A stretch of 64,000 nucleotides of DNA from Aureimonas sp. AU20 (GCF_001442755.1 NZ_CP006367.1:2418001-2482000); one strand, 5' to 3'. Counted from the first letter of the stretch, positions 37,741 to 53,319 are shown. Made by a program: numbers and translations. Notes: generated by a model from the letters alone, not told the origin.

Positions 37741-39165
37741 TTAAACGGACGCCTGGTCCTTGAGCCGCTGCAGCGATTCGTCTCGGCCCAAGACCGCCAG
37801 CACGTCATAGACGCCAGGCGAGGTGGACTTGCCGGTCAGAGCGGCACGCAGCGGCTGCGCGACCTTGCCGAGCTTCAGCCCAACGGATTCGGCATGGGCT
37901 TTGATCGCCGTTTCCAGCGATCCGACGCTCCAGTCGCCCGAGCCCTCCAGAACTGGAAGAAGCCCGCTCAGAATGTCTCGTCCATCCTTGGCCAGAATAT
38001 CGGCGGCCTTCTCGTCCAGTGTGAGCGGCCTGCGAGCGAAGAGATAGGCGGCGCTTTCCGTCAGCTCCACCAGCGTCTTGGCGCGCTCCTTCAGGCCCGC
38101 CATGGCAGCCGACAGCTGGCGGCGAACCGTCGCGTCGTCATCCTGGCGCAGGATGTGCCCATTGGGCAGATGCGCGCGCTCAACCATTAGCGTCTCGACC
38201 AAATCCGTGTCGGAAGACCCGCGAATCCAATGGCCGTTGATGGCGTCGAGCTTGGCGAAATCGAACCGCGCCGCGCCCTTGTTGATGTCCGTGATGTCGA
38301 ACCACGCCGTCATATTTTCGATCGACATGACCTCGTCGTCGCCATGGCTCCAGCCGAGACGCACGAGATAGTTCAGGAGCGCCTTCGGAAGGTAGCCCAT
38401 GCCGCGATAGGCATCGACGCCCAGCGCGCCGTGACGCTTGGAAAGCTTGGCCCCGTCCGCGCCGTGGATCAGCGGAATATGGGCCATGACCGGAACGTCC
38501 CAGCCCATGGCCTGATAGATCAAGGTCTGGCGGCCGGCATTGGTCAGATGGTCGTCGCCGCGAATGATGTGCGTGACGCCCATGTCGTGGTCGTCCACGA
38601 CGACCGCATGCATGTAGGTCGGAGTGCCGTCCGAGCGCAGCAGGATGAAATCGTCGAGATCCTTGTTGGGAAAGCGGACGTCGCCCTGAACCTGATCGCG
38701 CACCACGGTCTCGCCGTCTAAAGGCGCCTTGATGCGGATGACCGGCTTGACGCCGGCCGGCGCCTCGGACGGATCTCGGTCGCGCCAGCGACCATCGTAG
38801 CGGGGCGGGCGCTTCTCGGCCTTGGCCGTCTCGCGCATCTCGTCCAGCTCGGCCGGAGAGGCATAGCAATAATAGGCCTTACCGGCCGCGACGAGCGCTT
38901 CGGCCACTTCGCGGTGGCGCGCCGCCCGAGCGAACTGCGAGATCGGCTCGCCGTCAGCCTTCAGCCCGAGCCAGTCCAGCCCTTCGATGATCGCGCTTAC
39001 GGCCGCGTCGGTCGAGCGCTCCCGATCGGTGTCCTCAATGCGTAGCAGCATCTGCCCGCCCATGCGCCGGGCGTAGAGCCAGTTGAACAAGGCCGTGCGG
39101 GCTCCGCCGATGTGGAGGAAGCCCGTGGGCGAGGGCGCGAAACGTGTCACCACGCGATCGGTCAT
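37741..39165 (-). CDS. gltX: Glutamyl-tRNA synthetase
   Basis: 474-residue class I synthetase. The HIGH-type motif is [10 protein letters not shown] and the KMSKS-type motif is KLSKRHG, with [10 protein letters not shown] and [11 protein letters not shown] between. The start is the ATG before [14 protein letters not shown], with AAAGG upstream. Alphaproteobacteria often carry two gltX copies and a Gln-tRNA amidotransferase; which form this is cannot be told here. Confidence 0.96.
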   Translation of the reverse strand: MTDRVVTRFAPSPTGFLHIGGARTALFNWLYARRMGGQMLLRIEDTDRERSTDAAVSAIIEGLDWLGLKADGEPISQFARAARHREVAEALVAAGKAYYCYASPAELDEMRETAKAEKRPPRYDGRWRDRDPSEAPAGVKPVIRIKAPLDGETVVRDQVQGDVRFPNKDLDDFILLRSDGTPTYMHAVVVDDHDMGVTHIIRGDDHLTNAGRQTLIYQAMGWDVPVMAHIPLIHGADGAKLSKRHGALGVDAYRGMGYLPKALLNYLVRLGWSHGDDEVMSIENMTAWFDITDINKGAARFDFAKLDAINGHWIRGSSDTDLVETLMVERAHLPNGHILRQDDDATVRRQLSAAMAGLKERAKTLVELTESAAYLFARRPLTLDEKAADILAKDGRDILSGLLPVLEGSGDWSVGSLETAIKAHAESVGLKLGKVAQPLRAALTGKSTSPGVYDVLAVLGRDESLQRLKDQASV

Positions 39166-39297
39166 CTCGGTGCCTTTGAAAACCGGGCGCGACGGAGATC
39201 GCAAGCCCTCTCAGTTTGAATGCGCGCCTCCGGTCGGGCTGCGCATGGATGGCCGGGTGTGTAACATAGGATCGAGAGGACTCAAGGCGGGGCGCAC

Positions 39298-41559
39298 GTG
39301 CCGGCATCGCAGGTGACCACGGACGTTCTGCCGGACGGAGCCGCCGGCGATTCATCGTCCATCCCACGCGTCGATCCGATTGGGCCGTTGCGGCTCTGGC
39401 TTTCCCGGCAGGTACAGCGCGAACGGGATCTGCGATCGGCCTTCGCGTGGCTTCCTATCGGAATGATGATCGCAATCGCTCTCGTCTTCGGCTCGGGCTG
39501 GCGGCCTCCGGGCTGGCTGGGACCTGTCTTCGCGTTCGTAAGCATCGCTGGCGCAAACTTTGGGGCCGGTCGACCCTTTGTGAGATCCGCTTTCCTGTTG
39601 CCGCTCGGCTTCGCCCTTGGGCTTAGCGCGAGTTGGATCGAGCTAAAGACAACCGACACGGTGATGCTCTCGGGAAATGCGACGGTTCGCATTTCCGGGC
39701 GTGTTCTGCTTCGCGAGCAGGACGATCGCGGGCGCTATCGCTATACGATCCAAGTTCTGGCAACGGAGCGCCCGCATCTCAGCCGGCCGCCGGAACGTGT
39801 ACGCGTGCTCGTATCGAGCCGCCATGAGGCCCTGGCGATCGGCGCTCGCTATGAGGGCCTCGTGCGCCTGCAGCCGCCGGCAGGCCCTGCCTTTCCCGGT
39901 GGATATGACTTCGCTTTCATGCCCTATTTCGACGGCACCGGAGCCTTCGGCTACTCGCTCGGGCCGCCGAACCCCTCCGTGGAACCCGGGACGCTTGGAG
40001 TTTTCGAACACGTCGCCAAGCTGCGCCTGCTGATCGGCGATAGGATTCGCGCCGTGATGCCGGACGAGCGCGGCGCGGTCGCGGCGGCGCTCATCAATGG
40101 CGAGCGCGCCGGGATTCCCGACGACATCGAAGCCGCCTTGCGAGTGACCGGACTTGCCCATGTCCTGTCGATCTCCGGCTTTCACATGGCGCTGGTGGCG
40201 GGAATGACCATGCTGGCGGTGCGCTCAAGCATCGCCGCCTTTCCGTCGCTGGCGCTGCGCTGGCAGGCGCGCAAGATCGCGGCGGTCGCGGCGCTGGGCA
40301 TCACCGGGTTCTACTTCCTACTGGCGGGTGACAACGCCGCAACCGAGCGATCCTTCGTCATGATCGCGATCATGCTGGGCGCGGTTCTGGTGGATCGACC
40401 GGCCCTGACCCTGCGCAATGTTGCGATTGCGGCCATGGTGGTCATGCTGATCTCGCCGCATGCACTGATGACCGCGACCTTCCAGATGTCGTTTGCCGCC
40501 ACCGCCGCGCTGGTCGGGGCATATGGTGCCTATTCCCGGTGGTCGAAGGGGGTGGGCGACGATCTCTCGCCCTTGCGCACGCTGGCGCTGGTTGTGATCG
40601 GCGTGTTCGTGTCGTCTCTGATCGCCGGCGCGGCGACGGCGCCTTATGCGATCTACCACTTTCAGCGGGCCGCGCCCTTCGGCCTTCTCGCCAATGTCCT
40701 GGCGACGCCGATCTTCTCGTTCTGGATCATGCCGCTGGCCTTGGCGAGCGTCTGCCTGATGCCGCTCGGCCTTGAAAGCTTGGCGCTTGTGCCCATCGGC
40801 TGGGGGCTCGATCTCGTGTTCTGGATGGCAAAGGCGCTGGCCGCTGCCTTTCCAGACTATGGCGTCGGGCAGATCGGCAGCGTCAGCCTCATCTGCTTCA
40901 CGGTCTGTCTGCTGCTGCTCTCGTTTTGCCAGAGCCATTTTCGATGGGCGGCGGTCGCCCCGCTGGTTCTCGGCCTTCTCCTCGTTCCTGCAGCCTCGCG
41001 TCCCGAATTCGTCATATCGGAGGACGCTCGGGACATTGCCGTGATCGGCGAGGATGGCCGGGTGATCGATCTTCGCAAACGCCCGAACCGCTTTGTGCAC
41101 GATCAATGGAAGCGCGCCTACCAGTTGGCGCCTCTCGGCCGTTCGAAGGACGATCGAAAGACCTTCGAATGCAAGGAGCAGATTTGCCGTGCGAAGACCC
41201 GCTCCGGGCTCCGCGTTGCCTGGACCGATCAGTTGGAGAAGCTGGGAGAACTCTGCGACACGGCCGATATCGCCGTGGTCGCCCGCGCGCCTCGCATCGA
41301 ATCCTGCCGCTCAGGTGCGAAACTTCTGACACTCCGCACACTGCGGCGCACAGGCGCGGTGGCTCTGGAGAGGCAGCGAGGCGGATGGGCGCTGCAGCCG
41401 TCCATTCCCCAGGCCTTCGAGGAATGGAACCAGCATCGCTCGGCGCCTTGGCCCGAACGAATGGGAGGCGAGAAGCCGGGCCAGAAAAAGCTGAAAGGCG
41501 CGCGGCCGCGCCCTAGTGATAGCGGCGGATCAGACCGACGAGACGACCCTGCACCTTGA
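39298..41559 (+). CDS. comEC: ComEC/Rec2 family DNA-uptake channel protein
   Basis: 753-residue inner-membrane protein. After an N-terminal DUF4131-like region, the ComEC competence domain is seen in [20 protein letters not shown] and [15 protein letters not shown], with about ten helices. The C-terminal ~180 residues are hydrophilic and lack the metallo-beta-lactamase HxHxDH motif of Bacillus ComEC, so this is the short rhizobial form. GTG start. The end overlaps the convergent lexA gene by 47 bases. No other competence gene is in the window. Confidence 0.92.
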   Translation: MPASQVTTDVLPDGAAGDSSSIPRVDPIGPLRLWLSRQVQRERDLRSAFAWLPIGMMIAIALVFGSGWRPPGWLGPVFAFVSIAGANFGAGRPFVRSAFLLPLGFALGLSASWIELKTTDTVMLSGNATVRISGRVLLREQDDRGRYRYTIQVLATERPHLSRPPERVRVLVSSRHEALAIGARYEGLVRLQPPAGPAFPGGYDFAFMPYFDGTGAFGYSLGPPNPSVEPGTLGVFEHVAKLRLLIGDRIRAVMPDERGAVAAALINGERAGIPDDIEAALRVTGLAHVLSISGFHMALVAGMTMLAVRSSIAAFPSLALRWQARKIAAVAALGITGFYFLLAGDNAATERSFVMIAIMLGAVLVDRPALTLRNVAIAAMVVMLISPHALMTATFQMSFAATAALVGAYGAYSRWSKGVGDDLSPLRTLALVVIGVFVSSLIAGAATAPYAIYHFQRAAPFGLLANVLATPIFSFWIMPLALASVCLMPLGLESLALVPIGWGLDLVFWMAKALAAAFPDYGVGQIGSVSLICFTVCLLLLSFCQSHFRWAAVAPLVLGLLLVPAASRPEFVISEDARDIAVIGEDGRVIDLRKRPNRFVHDQWKRAYQLAPLGRSKDDRKTFECKEQICRAKTRSGLRVAWTDQLEKLGELCDTADIAVVARAPRIESCRSGAKLLTLRTLRRTGAVALERQRGGWALQPSIPQAFEEWNQHRSAPWPERMGGEKPGQKKLKGARPRPSDSGGSDRRDDPAP

Positions 41560-42250
41560 CCCGTCCCGCTTCCAAGACCCGCGTCTCGTAGGCGGGATTG
41601 GCGGCTTCCAACTCGACCATAGTGCCGCGACGACGGAAGCGCTTCAAGGTAGCCTCCTCCTCGTCGATGAGGGCCACGACGATCTCGCCGGCGGTTGCCG
41701 TCTCGGCCCGCTGGATCAGCACCGTGTCGCCGTCGAGAATGCCGGCTTCGACCATCGAATCGCCTTTCACCTCCAGAGCGTAATGCTCGCCCTGGCCGAA
41801 CATCTCGATCGGGAGCGCGATGGAGCGGCTGTTCTGCTGGATTGCGGAAATAGGAACACCCGCAGCGATGCGGCCCATAACGGGAACGGGCATCGAGTCA
41901 TTGGCAGCGTCCGCCGTCTCGCCGCTTCGCGCGGTGGCAGCCCGCCCCGGAAAGGGCAAAACCTGCCGCTCGATCGTCTCGCCTTGGGAAACCTTCGCGG
42001 TAGTTGACGCGGCGACCTGACCTTTACCGGCCATGGAATCGGGAAGCCGAACGACTTCAAGAGCACGGGCTCGGTTGGGAAGGCGGCGGATGAAGCCGCG
42101 TTCCTCCAGCGCCGTAATCAACCGGTGGATGCCGGATTTGGATTTCAGGTCCAGCGCTTCCTTCATCTCGTCGAAGGACGGGGGAACGCCGATCGACTGC
42201 AGGCGATCATGAATGAAGAGGAGCAATTCATGCTGCTTGCGGGTCAACAT
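41513..42250 (-). CDS. lexA: LexA repressor, SOS regulator
   Basis: 245-residue autoproteolytic repressor. The N-terminal winged helix ([37 protein letters not shown]) is joined by a longer-than-E.-coli linker to the peptidase domain. The cleavage site is AAG in [11 protein letters not shown], the nucleophile Ser is in [10 protein letters not shown], and the Lys is in EEATLKRF. The upstream GTTC-N7-GTTC box indicates autoregulation. It lies downstream of moeA but has its own promoter region. Confidence 0.96.
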   Translation of the reverse strand: MLTRKQHELLLFIHDRLQSIGVPPSFDEMKEALDLKSKSGIHRLITALEERGFIRRLPNRARALEVVRLPDSMAGKGQVAASTTAKVSQGETIERQVLPFPGRAATARSGETADAANDSMPVPVMGRIAAGVPISAIQQNSRSIALPIEMFGQGEHYALEVKGDSMVEAGILDGDTVLIQRAETATAGEIVVALIDEEEATLKRFRRRGTMVELEAANPAYETRVLEAGRVKVQGRLVGLIRRYH

Positions 42251-42292
42251 CGTTCGTATCCAACCAAAACAAAACCTGAACAAAGCCTATCT

Positions 42293-42307
42293 GTTCTGTT
42301 TGTGTTC
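42293..42307 (+). promoter_or_regulatory. LexA (SOS) box upstream of lexA
   Basis: GTTC-TGTTTGT-GTTC, the alphaproteobacterial direct-repeat LexA operator, 43 bases before the lexA start. Further half-sites are GAAC at 42278-42281 and GTTC at 42252-42255. Confidence 0.88.
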
Positions 42308-42321
42308 TGCAAGGATGCCTG

Positions 42322-43533
42322 TCAAGCCAATCGCACGAACTCACAGGGATCGCCGGTCTCGCCAGGAGGAGCATAAGGTTGCCTGACGAGAAGCACCTCC
42401 GCTAGGGCGAAGACACTGAGGAGCGAGGAGTCCTGCCGATCGAACGGGACGATGCGGGGCTTGCCGTCTGTCTCCCCACTGATTCGGCCACGCATGAACT
42501 CGGCACGATGGTCGTTGGCAGAAGCGGGCGCTCCCAATACGCCCCTTTCATAGCCACCGTGCGCCGGGCGCCCGGCCAGCCGTTCGACCAGCGGCCGAAG
42601 AAACAATTCGGCGGTGACGAGGCTGGAGGCGGGGTTTCCCGGCAGACCTAGAAACCGCATCTCGCCGAAGCGTCCGGCCATCAGCGGCTTGCCGGGCCGC
42701 ATGGCGACCTTCCAGAAATCGAGTTCCACTCCACACTCGCGAAAGACCGGCGCGACGAGGTCGTGATCTCCGACCGAGGCGCCGCCGATCGTCACGAAGG
42801 CATCCACTTCATCGCGCCTGGCCCGGTCGAGCACGGCGGCAAGCGCCGAGCGGTCGTCCGCGACAATGCCATAGGACAAAGCCTCTCCGCCCGACGCTTC
42901 CACCATCGCGGCAATTCCGAATCCGTTGGACGCCACGATCTGCGCCGGGCCGGGGCGCGTGCCGGGCAGAACCAATTCGCTGCCGGTCATCAGAATGGCG
43001 ACGCGCGGGCGCCGACAAACCTCGACCTCCGCGTGACCGCCGCTCGCCGCCAGCGCGATACTGGCAGGGCGAAAGATCGTGCCGGCCCGGAGAAGCGGCG
43101 CACCCTCTCGAAAGTCATTGCCCGCCGGGCGAATATGGCGGCCGGGCGTGACCGGCTCGCGGACGAGCACCGTCTCCGAGTCGGGACGCTCGGTATTCTC
43201 CTGGATGACGACGGCATCCGCGCCTTGCGGCGCGGGTGCGCCGGTGAAGATGCGAACCGCCTCGCCAGCACGCAAAATGCCTTCGAACGCCGCGCCGGCG
43301 GCCGATTCTCCGATGAGACGCAGTCGCGTTTCACCAGCGCTTAAGTCGCTGGCAAGGACGGCATATCCGTCCATCGCGGAGGCATCAAAAGAAGGCTGGG
43401 TCAGGAGGGCCGAGAGATCGCTCGCCAGCCGACGCCCGGCGAGCCTCCGCAGATCCACCCGCTCGGTTTGCACCACCGGCGAGACGTCGAACAGGAGCCG
43501 CTCGCGCGCCTCCTCGACCGGCAGCAAACTCAA
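42322..43533 (-). CDS. moeA: Molybdopterin molybdotransferase MoeA
   Basis: 403-residue enzyme that inserts molybdate into adenylylated molybdopterin. Motifs: [33 protein letters not shown], the GSELV and [11 protein letters not shown] active-site stretches, and [11 protein letters not shown] with [10 protein letters not shown]. The TTG start overlaps the moaC stop (TTGA) and has GGAG 8 bases upstream; no ATG precedes the first family residues. Confidence 0.94.
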   Translation of the reverse strand: MSLLPVEEARERLLFDVSPVVQTERVDLRRLAGRRLASDLSALLTQPSFDASAMDGYAVLASDLSAGETRLRLIGESAAGAAFEGILRAGEAVRIFTGAPAPQGADAVVIQENTERPDSETVLVREPVTPGRHIRPAGNDFREGAPLLRAGTIFRPASIALAASGGHAEVEVCRRPRVAILMTGSELVLPGTRPGPAQIVASNGFGIAAMVEASGGEALSYGIVADDRSALAAVLDRARRDEVDAFVTIGGASVGDHDLVAPVFRECGVELDFWKVAMRPGKPLMAGRFGEMRFLGLPGNPASSLVTAELFLRPLVERLAGRPAHGGYERGVLGAPASANDHRAEFMRGRISGETDGKPRIVPFDRQDSSLLSVFALAEVLLVRQPYAPPGETGDPCEFVRLA

Positions 43534-44012
43534 GCGGCGCTCCAAGTGCCGGAACGGCCGCCCGTCTTCTCCATGAGACGGATCTGGCTGATCGTCATGT
43601 CGCGGTCCACCGCCTTCGCCATGTCGTAGATCGTGAGGCAGGCGATGGACACGGCGGTCAGCGCTTCCATTTCGATCCCCGTCTTGCCGGATACCCGGCA
43701 CGTCGCGGAGACGCGGATGCCGGGCAGGGCCGGTTCGTACTCCAGATCGAGGGAGACCTTCTCCAGCATCAGCGGGTGGCAAAGCGGAATCAGTTCGTGG
43801 GTCTTCTTCGCGCCCATGATGCCGGCTATGCGCGCGATCGCGATCACGTCGCCCTTTTTGGCACTGCCCTGCCGAATCATCTCCAGCGTTTCCGCCCGCA
43901 TCAGGACGAGGCCTTCGGCCCGCGCCGTGCGGACCGTCTCGGGCTTGTCACCGACATCGACCATGCGGGCCGAGCCGTCCGCATCGAGATGAGTCAGCGA
44001 AACCTCGCTCAT
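43530..44012 (-). CDS. moaC: Cyclic pyranopterin monophosphate synthase MoaC
   Basis: 160-residue enzyme of molybdenum cofactor synthesis, acting after MoaA. Signatures: [44 protein letters not shown], and the C-terminal [28 protein letters not shown] overlaps the trpC stop by 4 nt. The pairing of trpCD with moaC-moeA-lexA is a conserved alphaproteobacterial order. Confidence 0.96.
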   Translation of the reverse strand: MSEVSLTHLDADGSARMVDVGDKPETVRTARAEGLVLMRAETLEMIRQGSAKKGDVIAIARIAGIMGAKKTHELIPLCHPLMLEKVSLDLEYEPALPGIRVSATCRVSGKTGIEMEALTAVSIACLTIYDMAKAVDRDMTISQIRLMEKTGGRSGTWSAA

Positions 44013-44818
44013 GCCGCTTCCGCCGCTGCGCCGAAGAGCAGCTTGCGAGTGGCCATTTCCACGTCGCTTTGCCGCATCAGGCTCTCGCCGACGAGGAAGG
44101 TGCGAATGTTCGCACCGGCGAGGCGCACGCAATCCTCATGCGTCGAGATCGCGCTCTCACCGACGAGGATGCGATCCGCCGGAATGAGCCTGGCGATCCG
44201 CTCGCTCGTGGACAGGTCGGTTTCGAACGTGCGCAGATTGCGGTTGTTGATGCCGAAAAGCGGTGAACGCAGCTTGAGCGCGCGTTCGGCCTCGGCCTCG
44301 TCATGAACTTCGAGAAGGACGTCCATCCCATGCGCGAAAGCGCTGGCTTCGAGCTCGGCTGCCAGCGCATCGTCCACGGCCGCGAGAATGATGAGGATCG
44401 CATCGGCACCCCAGGCGCGCGCTTCCGCGACCTGATAGGTGTCGAACATGAAGTCCTTGCGCAAGGCGGGCAAGGCGGTTGCGTTGCGAGCCTCAGTCAA
44501 GAAGCCCGGCGCACCCTGAAAGGACGGTGTGTCCGTCAGCACGCTGAGGCAGGCGGCTCCGCCTCGGTCATAGGACTGGGCAATCGACACGGGATCGAAG
44601 TCGGGGCGGATCAGACCCTTGGAAGGACTGGCCTTCTTCACCTCGGCGATCAAGGCAAACTGTCCGTCCGCATGCTTGCGCCGCACCGCCTCGGCGAAGC
44701 CGCGCGGGGGCAGACCCACCCGAATGGCGTCTTCAAGGGACGACAGGGAAACCTCGCGCTTCGCCTTGGCGATCTCGTCGCGCTTGTAAGCTTCGATCTT
44801 GGTGAGGATATCGCTCAA
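44009..44818 (-). CDS. trpC: Indole-3-glycerol phosphate synthase
   Basis: 269-residue TIM-barrel enzyme of tryptophan synthesis. Active-site motifs: [66 protein letters not shown] and [12 protein letters not shown]. Monofunctional (not fused to TrpF). It overlaps trpD and moaC by 4 nt on each side. Confidence 0.97.
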   Translation of the reverse strand: MSDILTKIEAYKRDEIAKAKREVSLSSLEDAIRVGLPPRGFAEAVRRKHADGQFALIAEVKKASPSKGLIRPDFDPVSIAQSYDRGGAACLSVLTDTPSFQGAPGFLTEARNATALPALRKDFMFDTYQVAEARAWGADAILIILAAVDDALAAELEASAFAHGMDVLLEVHDEAEAERALKLRSPLFGINNRNLRTFETDLSTSERIARLIPADRILVGESAISTHEDCVRLAGANIRTFLVGESLMRQSDVEMATRKLLFGAAAEAA

Positions 44819-45846
44819 GCGCCTGCTCTCCGCATGGATTGGGACACCGTGACAAGCCTGGACAACGCGTCTGCGGCAGCGCCCCCTGCCAAGGACATTT
44901 GCGCCAGCGCCACGCCCTCTTCAAGGCTCGCGGCCTTGTCCGCGACTACCAGGGCACCCGCCGCGTTCAGAAGCACGATATCGCGATAGGCGCTCGGCTC
45001 GTTGGCGAGAACCCGGCGAAGCGCCTCGGCATTGTGCTCGGCATCACCGCCGATCAACTCTGCCATGGGGTGTTCGGGCAGGCCGGCGTCGCCGGCGCGA
45101 AGCACGGTCTGCCGAACTTCGCCGTCTTCCAGAACGGCGATCCGCGTTTCACCACAGACCGTCATCTCGTCCAACCCGTCGCCATGCACGACCCAGGCCT
45201 TCTCCGCGCCGAGCGCCTTCAGAGCTTCGGCGACGGGAACGACCCACTCGGGCGCGAAGACGCCCAGCAGAAGGCGCTTCACGCCGGCCGGATTGGCCAG
45301 GGGGCCAAGGAGATTGAAGATCGTGCGGGTGCCAAGTTCCACACGGCTCGGGCCGACGAAGCGCATCGCCGCGTGGTGGGTCGGTGCGAACATGAAGCCC
45401 ATGCGGGCCGCCTCAATGACGCGTCCGATCTGATCCGGGCTGAGATCGACATCGACACCCAGTGCCGCCAGGACATCCGCCGAGCCGGAGCGGGACGACA
45501 GGGCTCGGTTGCCGTGCTTGGCCACGGTCACGCCGCAACCGGCGACCACGAAGGCCGCGCAAGTCGAGACGTTGAACGTGCCGGACTGATCGCCGCCGGT
45601 GCCGACGATGTCGACCGCGTCCGCTGGCGCAACGACCCCAGCCATGTTGGCGCGCATGACATCCACGGCGCCGGCGATCTCATCCACGGCTTCGCCGCGA
45701 ACCCGTAGCGCCATCAAGAAGCCGCCGATCTGCGACGGCGTCGCCTCGCCGGACATCAGAATGGAGAAGGCCCGCCGCGCCTCGTCCCGGGTCAGCGCCT
45801 TGCCGGAGGCGACCTTTCCGAGAAGCGGCTTCATCCCTGGGCTCAT
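44815..45846 (-). CDS. trpD: Anthranilate phosphoribosyltransferase
   Basis: 343-residue enzyme that transfers phosphoribose to anthranilate. PRPP-binding and catalytic stretches: [55 protein letters not shown], and [11 protein letters not shown]. TrpE and TrpG are not adjacent, in line with the fused trpEG found elsewhere in rhizobia. It overlaps the upstream PpiD-like gene by 4 nt. Confidence 0.97.
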   Translation of the reverse strand: MSPGMKPLLGKVASGKALTRDEARRAFSILMSGEATPSQIGGFLMALRVRGEAVDEIAGAVDVMRANMAGVVAPADAVDIVGTGGDQSGTFNVSTCAAFVVAGCGVTVAKHGNRALSSRSGSADVLAALGVDVDLSPDQIGRVIEAARMGFMFAPTHHAAMRFVGPSRVELGTRTIFNLLGPLANPAGVKRLLLGVFAPEWVVPVAEALKALGAEKAWVVHGDGLDEMTVCGETRIAVLEDGEVRQTVLRAGDAGLPEHPMAELIGGDAEHNAEALRRVLANEPSAYRDIVLLNAAGALVVADKAASLEEGVALAQMSLAGGAAADALSRLVTVSQSMRRAGA

Positions 45847-47729
45847 CGCACGCTCGCTTTCGCCTGCTGAATGGCCTTCTGGTTGTAGGTCACGGGGACG
45901 CCGCTCTGAAGCGCCGCGATGTAGCCCTGCTCGAAATCGCCGCGCAGCGCTTGGCCGAGGCCGGACCTTGTATTATCGGCCACGACGGACGCCGGATCGG
46001 CAGGCGCCGCGACCTCGGAAACCTGAAGCACCAGCGCCTGACCCGAGTCGCGAGCCGGCGTCGAGGCCACGAGGCCTTGCGGACCCGAGAAGGCGGCGCG
46101 CATGCCGGCTTCGCCGAGCGCGGGAACCGCCGTGGCGCGCGTCAGGCCGGGTGCGGTCTCAGGCGTCAGCCCCTCGACCTCCGCCATGTCCTGGAAGCTT
46201 TGCCCCTTGCGAACCCGCTCGGCCAGCGACTGGCCGCGATCGACCACCATCTGCACGGCTTCGTCCTGCTTCCAGTCGGCCACCACGCGATCGCGCACCT
46301 CGTCCAGCGGGCGATCGCGCGCCGGAGTAATCTCGCCGAGGACCGGGAAGACGTAGCTGTTGCCGTCGAACTGCACGGGCGGGATGTCGCCGCCTTCTTC
46401 CGCCGCGAAGACGGCGGCGAGCACCTGATCCCGGCCGGGGATCGAATCGACATTTGCACCGGCAGGCGTCGCGCCTTCGCGAGAAACGGCCGGAGCCGTT
46501 TCGACCTTCACGCCGGCCTGCTCGGCGGCCTCGCTCATCGGCGCGCCGCTCTGCAGGGCGTCGGTCAGCGCGTTATAGGCATTGGTGATGCGCGTGTTGG
46601 CCGCGTCCTTCGCCAAACCTGCGCGGATTTCCTCGCGCACGTCATCGAACGGGCGCACGACTTCCGGCTGAACGCTGGTCACATTCAAGATGACTGGGCC
46701 GAAGGGGCCTTCGATAACGCCGGTCGGTGTGTTGGGCTGCGCCGCGAAGGCGGCTTCGGCCAGGCTCGCGTTACCCAAGGCGGCGCGGTCGATCACACCG
46801 AGATCGGCGATTTCGCGGCCTGCGCCCTTGGCGGCGTCGGCAAGCGTCGCGCCACCGGCAAGGGCTTGCGCCGCGCTGTCGGCGGAGGCGCGATCGGCGA
46901 AGACGACCTGCTGCACGCCGCGGCGCTCCGGCGTCGTGAACTGCGCACGGTTGGCCTCGTAATAGCGGGTGAGTTCCTCGTCAGTGACCTTGTCCGCCTC
47001 GGACATGGAAGCCGGTGTCAGCGCGACATAGGAAAAGGCTCGGTATTCCGGCGCGCGGTAGGTGTCGTTATGTTCGGTGAAGTAGCTGCCGAGTTCCTCG
47101 TCGCTCGGATCGGCGAGGCCGTCGGCGGGCTGTGGCTGTAGAACGACATATTGCACCGTCCGGCGTTCGCCATTGTAAGCGCCGAGTGCATCGACGAAGG
47201 CGCGGGGAACGGCGACATCGTCCGTCACCGAGCCGATCAGCTGCCCGCGCACGGCGCTGCGACGCAGGTCCGCCAGATAGTTCGCTTCGTTCATGCCGGC
47301 ATTGGCCAGCACGGCCCGCATCACATCGCGCGAGAAATGTCCGCTTCCGTCGTGGAAGGCCGGCTCACGCTGGATCAGGGCGATGAGCCCGGCGTCGGAA
47401 ACGCCGAGCCCGGCGTTTTCTGCCTTGAGATCGACCATGGCGCCGGAGCGAAGCTGCGCCAGAACCATCTGATCGACGCCGAACATCTCGGCCTGCTCAG
47501 CGGTCGGCCGCGCCTGAAGCTGCTGTCCAAGGCGGTTCAGCCCTTGCCGATAGGCCATTTCGTATTCCGAAAGGGACACACGCACGTCGCCGGCCTGCAG
47601 CACGGTGGAGCCGCCGCCGGGCGCGCGCAGCACATCCGCGATGCCCCAGCCGACGAAACTCACGGCCAGGCCGCCCAAGAAAAGCTTTGCAACCCAGCCC
47701 GAGGCACCGCGACGCATCTGGTTCAGCAT
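45843..47729 (-). CDS. PpiD-like membrane-anchored peptidylprolyl isomerase (SurA N-terminal type)
   Basis: 628-residue periplasmic folding factor. A single N-terminal transmembrane anchor ([19 protein letters not shown]) is followed by a SurA_N-like chaperone domain and a PPIC/parvulin-type region around 260-360 ([19 protein letters not shown], then [10 protein letters not shown]). Canonical parvulin catalytic residues are not obvious, so isomerase activity is doubtful. I start at MLNQMRR with GGGAG upstream. It heads the overlapped trp/mo operon. Confidence 0.88.
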   Translation of the reverse strand: MLNQMRRGASGWVAKLFLGGLAVSFVGWGIADVLRAPGGGSTVLQAGDVRVSLSEYEMAYRQGLNRLGQQLQARPTAEQAEMFGVDQMVLAQLRSGAMVDLKAENAGLGVSDAGLIALIQREPAFHDGSGHFSRDVMRAVLANAGMNEANYLADLRRSAVRGQLIGSVTDDVAVPRAFVDALGAYNGERRTVQYVVLQPQPADGLADPSDEELGSYFTEHNDTYRAPEYRAFSYVALTPASMSEADKVTDEELTRYYEANRAQFTTPERRGVQQVVFADRASADSAAQALAGGATLADAAKGAGREIADLGVIDRAALGNASLAEAAFAAQPNTPTGVIEGPFGPVILNVTSVQPEVVRPFDDVREEIRAGLAKDAANTRITNAYNALTDALQSGAPMSEAAEQAGVKVETAPAVSREGATPAGANVDSIPGRDQVLAAVFAAEEGGDIPPVQFDGNSYVFPVLGEITPARDRPLDEVRDRVVADWKQDEAVQMVVDRGQSLAERVRKGQSFQDMAEVEGLTPETAPGLTRATAVPALGEAGMRAAFSGPQGLVASTPARDSGQALVLQVSEVAAPADPASVVADNTRSGLGQALRGDFEQGYIAALQSGVPVTYNQKAIQQAKASVR

Positions 47730-47898
47730 TCGCTGCGAACTCCCGATCGATCCAAACTCACTGGACGTTCGAATAAGCATTCCAGCCGGCGAAGAAAAGG
47801 CGCTCTCGTCATCGCACGGGTTTGATTTCACATTGCGCCACCGTTACCCCTTCCTCCTCAGAAGCCCTGCAATGGGACATCAACTGGGAGAAAACGAC

Positions 47899-48657
47899 TT
47901 GGCGCAACGGCTCTTGATTGCAGGAAACTGGAAGATGAACGGCTTGGCCTCGCACCTGAACGAGGGTCGGGCCATTTCCGAGGGAAGCCGAGCCTTCGCC
48001 CCTCAACTCGATCTTCTTCTCTGTCCGCCCGCGACATTGGTGCGCACGCTGCGTGATCAGCTGGACGATCACGTCTTCGTTGGCGGTCAGACCTGTCATC
48101 ACGCCGAGAAGGGCGCCCATACCGGGGAGGTTTCGGCCGAGATGCTGCGCGACGCCGGCGCGTCGCATGTCATCGTCGGGCATTCCGAGCGCCGTGCCGG
48201 CCATGGCGAACGTAGCGAGACCGTTCGCTCGAAGCTGACGGCCGCTCACCGGGCCGGTCTGATAGCCGTCGTGTGTATTGGAGAGACGCTGTCCGAGCGC
48301 GAAACCGGAAAGACCTTGGGCGTTCTCGAAACGCAGCTGGCCGGCTCTCTTCACGACGATGTCTCGGCGGACGACACGATCGTCGCCTATGAGCCGGTCT
48401 GGGCCATCGGCACAGGCAAGACTCCTTCGACCGACGATGTCGCGCAGGTGCACGCCCATCTGCGCGGCAAGCTGATCGAGAGGTTCGGCGAGGACAGGGG
48501 CCGGGGCATCCGCCTTCTCTACGGCGGCTCCGTCCAGCCGGCCAATGCCGCGACGCTTCTGGCGGTTCCGGATGTTGACGGCGCGCTGGTCGGCGGGGCG
48601 AGTCTCAAGGCTTCGGATTTCCTGGCGATATGCGAAGCGGCCTGTAACTGCCGATAG
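47899..48657 (+). CDS. tpiA: Triosephosphate isomerase
   Basis: 252-residue glycolytic TIM-barrel enzyme. Catalytic Lys in AGNWKMN, electrophilic His in VIVGHSERR, and Glu in AYEPVWAIGTGK. The phosphate-binding LLYGGSVQPANA and GALVGGASLK are present. I prefer TTG because GGGAG lies 9 bases upstream and the family begins close to this point. An in-frame ATG at 47872 would add nine residues. Divergent from the PpiD-like gene. Confidence 0.95.
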   Translation: MAQRLLIAGNWKMNGLASHLNEGRAISEGSRAFAPQLDLLLCPPATLVRTLRDQLDDHVFVGGQTCHHAEKGAHTGEVSAEMLRDAGASHVIVGHSERRAGHGERSETVRSKLTAAHRAGLIAVVCIGETLSERETGKTLGVLETQLAGSLHDDVSADDTIVAYEPVWAIGTGKTPSTDDVAQVHAHLRGKLIERFGEDRGRGIRLLYGGSVQPANAATLLAVPDVDGALVGGASLKASDFLAICEAACNCR

Positions 48658-48739
48658 GGGTTGCACAATAGGGTTGGAATAAATTCGGGGCTCCTATAGA
48701 AAGCGCCCAACTCAAGAACGATTGTGCGCGAAGCCCCTT

Positions 48740-49342
48740 ATGCAGACTGTCCTGATCGCCGTTCATCTCCTGATCGTCCTCGCTCTCGTGGTGGTCGTTC
48801 TCCTGCAGCGTTCCGAAGGCGGCGGCCTCGGCATGGGCGGCGGAAGCGGCGGCGGCCTCATGACGGCGCGGGGCGCGGCCAACATGCTGACGCGCACCAC
48901 GGCCATTCTCGCGACCCTCTTCTTCATCACCTCGATGGCTCTCGCGATCCTCGCCCGCTACGGCACCGATCCGCTGGACATCCTGAACCGCGTTCCCGCC
49001 AGCCAGGGCGCGCCGGCAACGGGCACCGGCGCAAACGGCTCGCTTCTCGATCAGCTCGGCGGGTTGCCCGAGCAGACGCCCGCCACCACGACCACCAACG
49101 GCGTACCCGCCGGCGGCAGCGCCACGACAGGCCCGGCACCGGTGGCTCCGGTGACGCCTGCTCCGGCGCAGAACGAAAGCGGCGTGCCGACCGGTGCCGC
49201 TCCCGCGACGATCCCGGCCAACCCGGCTCCCCAGGCGCCGAACGCGGGCTCGCAGCCGACCGTCGCGCCGGTGGAAAGCCCGGCGCCCGGCGCGGCGGAC
49301 AACGGGGCGCCCAATGCGTCGCCCGCTCAGCCCGCACAGTAG
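48740..49342 (+). CDS. secG: Preprotein translocase subunit SecG
   Basis: 200-residue subunit of the Sec translocon. Two transmembrane helices (about 4-22 and 53-74) flank the conserved cytoplasmic loop LQRSEGGGLGMGGGSGGGL. The usual core is about 75-110 residues; here a Pro/Ala/Thr/Gly-rich tail of about 110 residues follows. The start before QTVLIAVHLL is preferred to one 18 bases earlier. Confidence 0.93.
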   Translation: MQTVLIAVHLLIVLALVVVVLLQRSEGGGLGMGGGSGGGLMTARGAANMLTRTTAILATLFFITSMALAILARYGTDPLDILNRVPASQGAPATGTGANGSLLDQLGGLPEQTPATTTTNGVPAGGSATTGPAPVAPVTPAPAQNESGVPTGAAPATIPANPAPQAPNAGSQPTVAPVESPAPGAADNGAPNASPAQPAQ

Positions 49343-51076
<1,734 letters not shown>

Positions 51077-51098
51077 GATATGCCCGAAAGGCGCCGCG

Positions 51099-53290
<2,192 letters not shown>

Positions 53291-53319
53291 TCCTCAGGCT
53301 TCGAAGACAGACACGTTCG

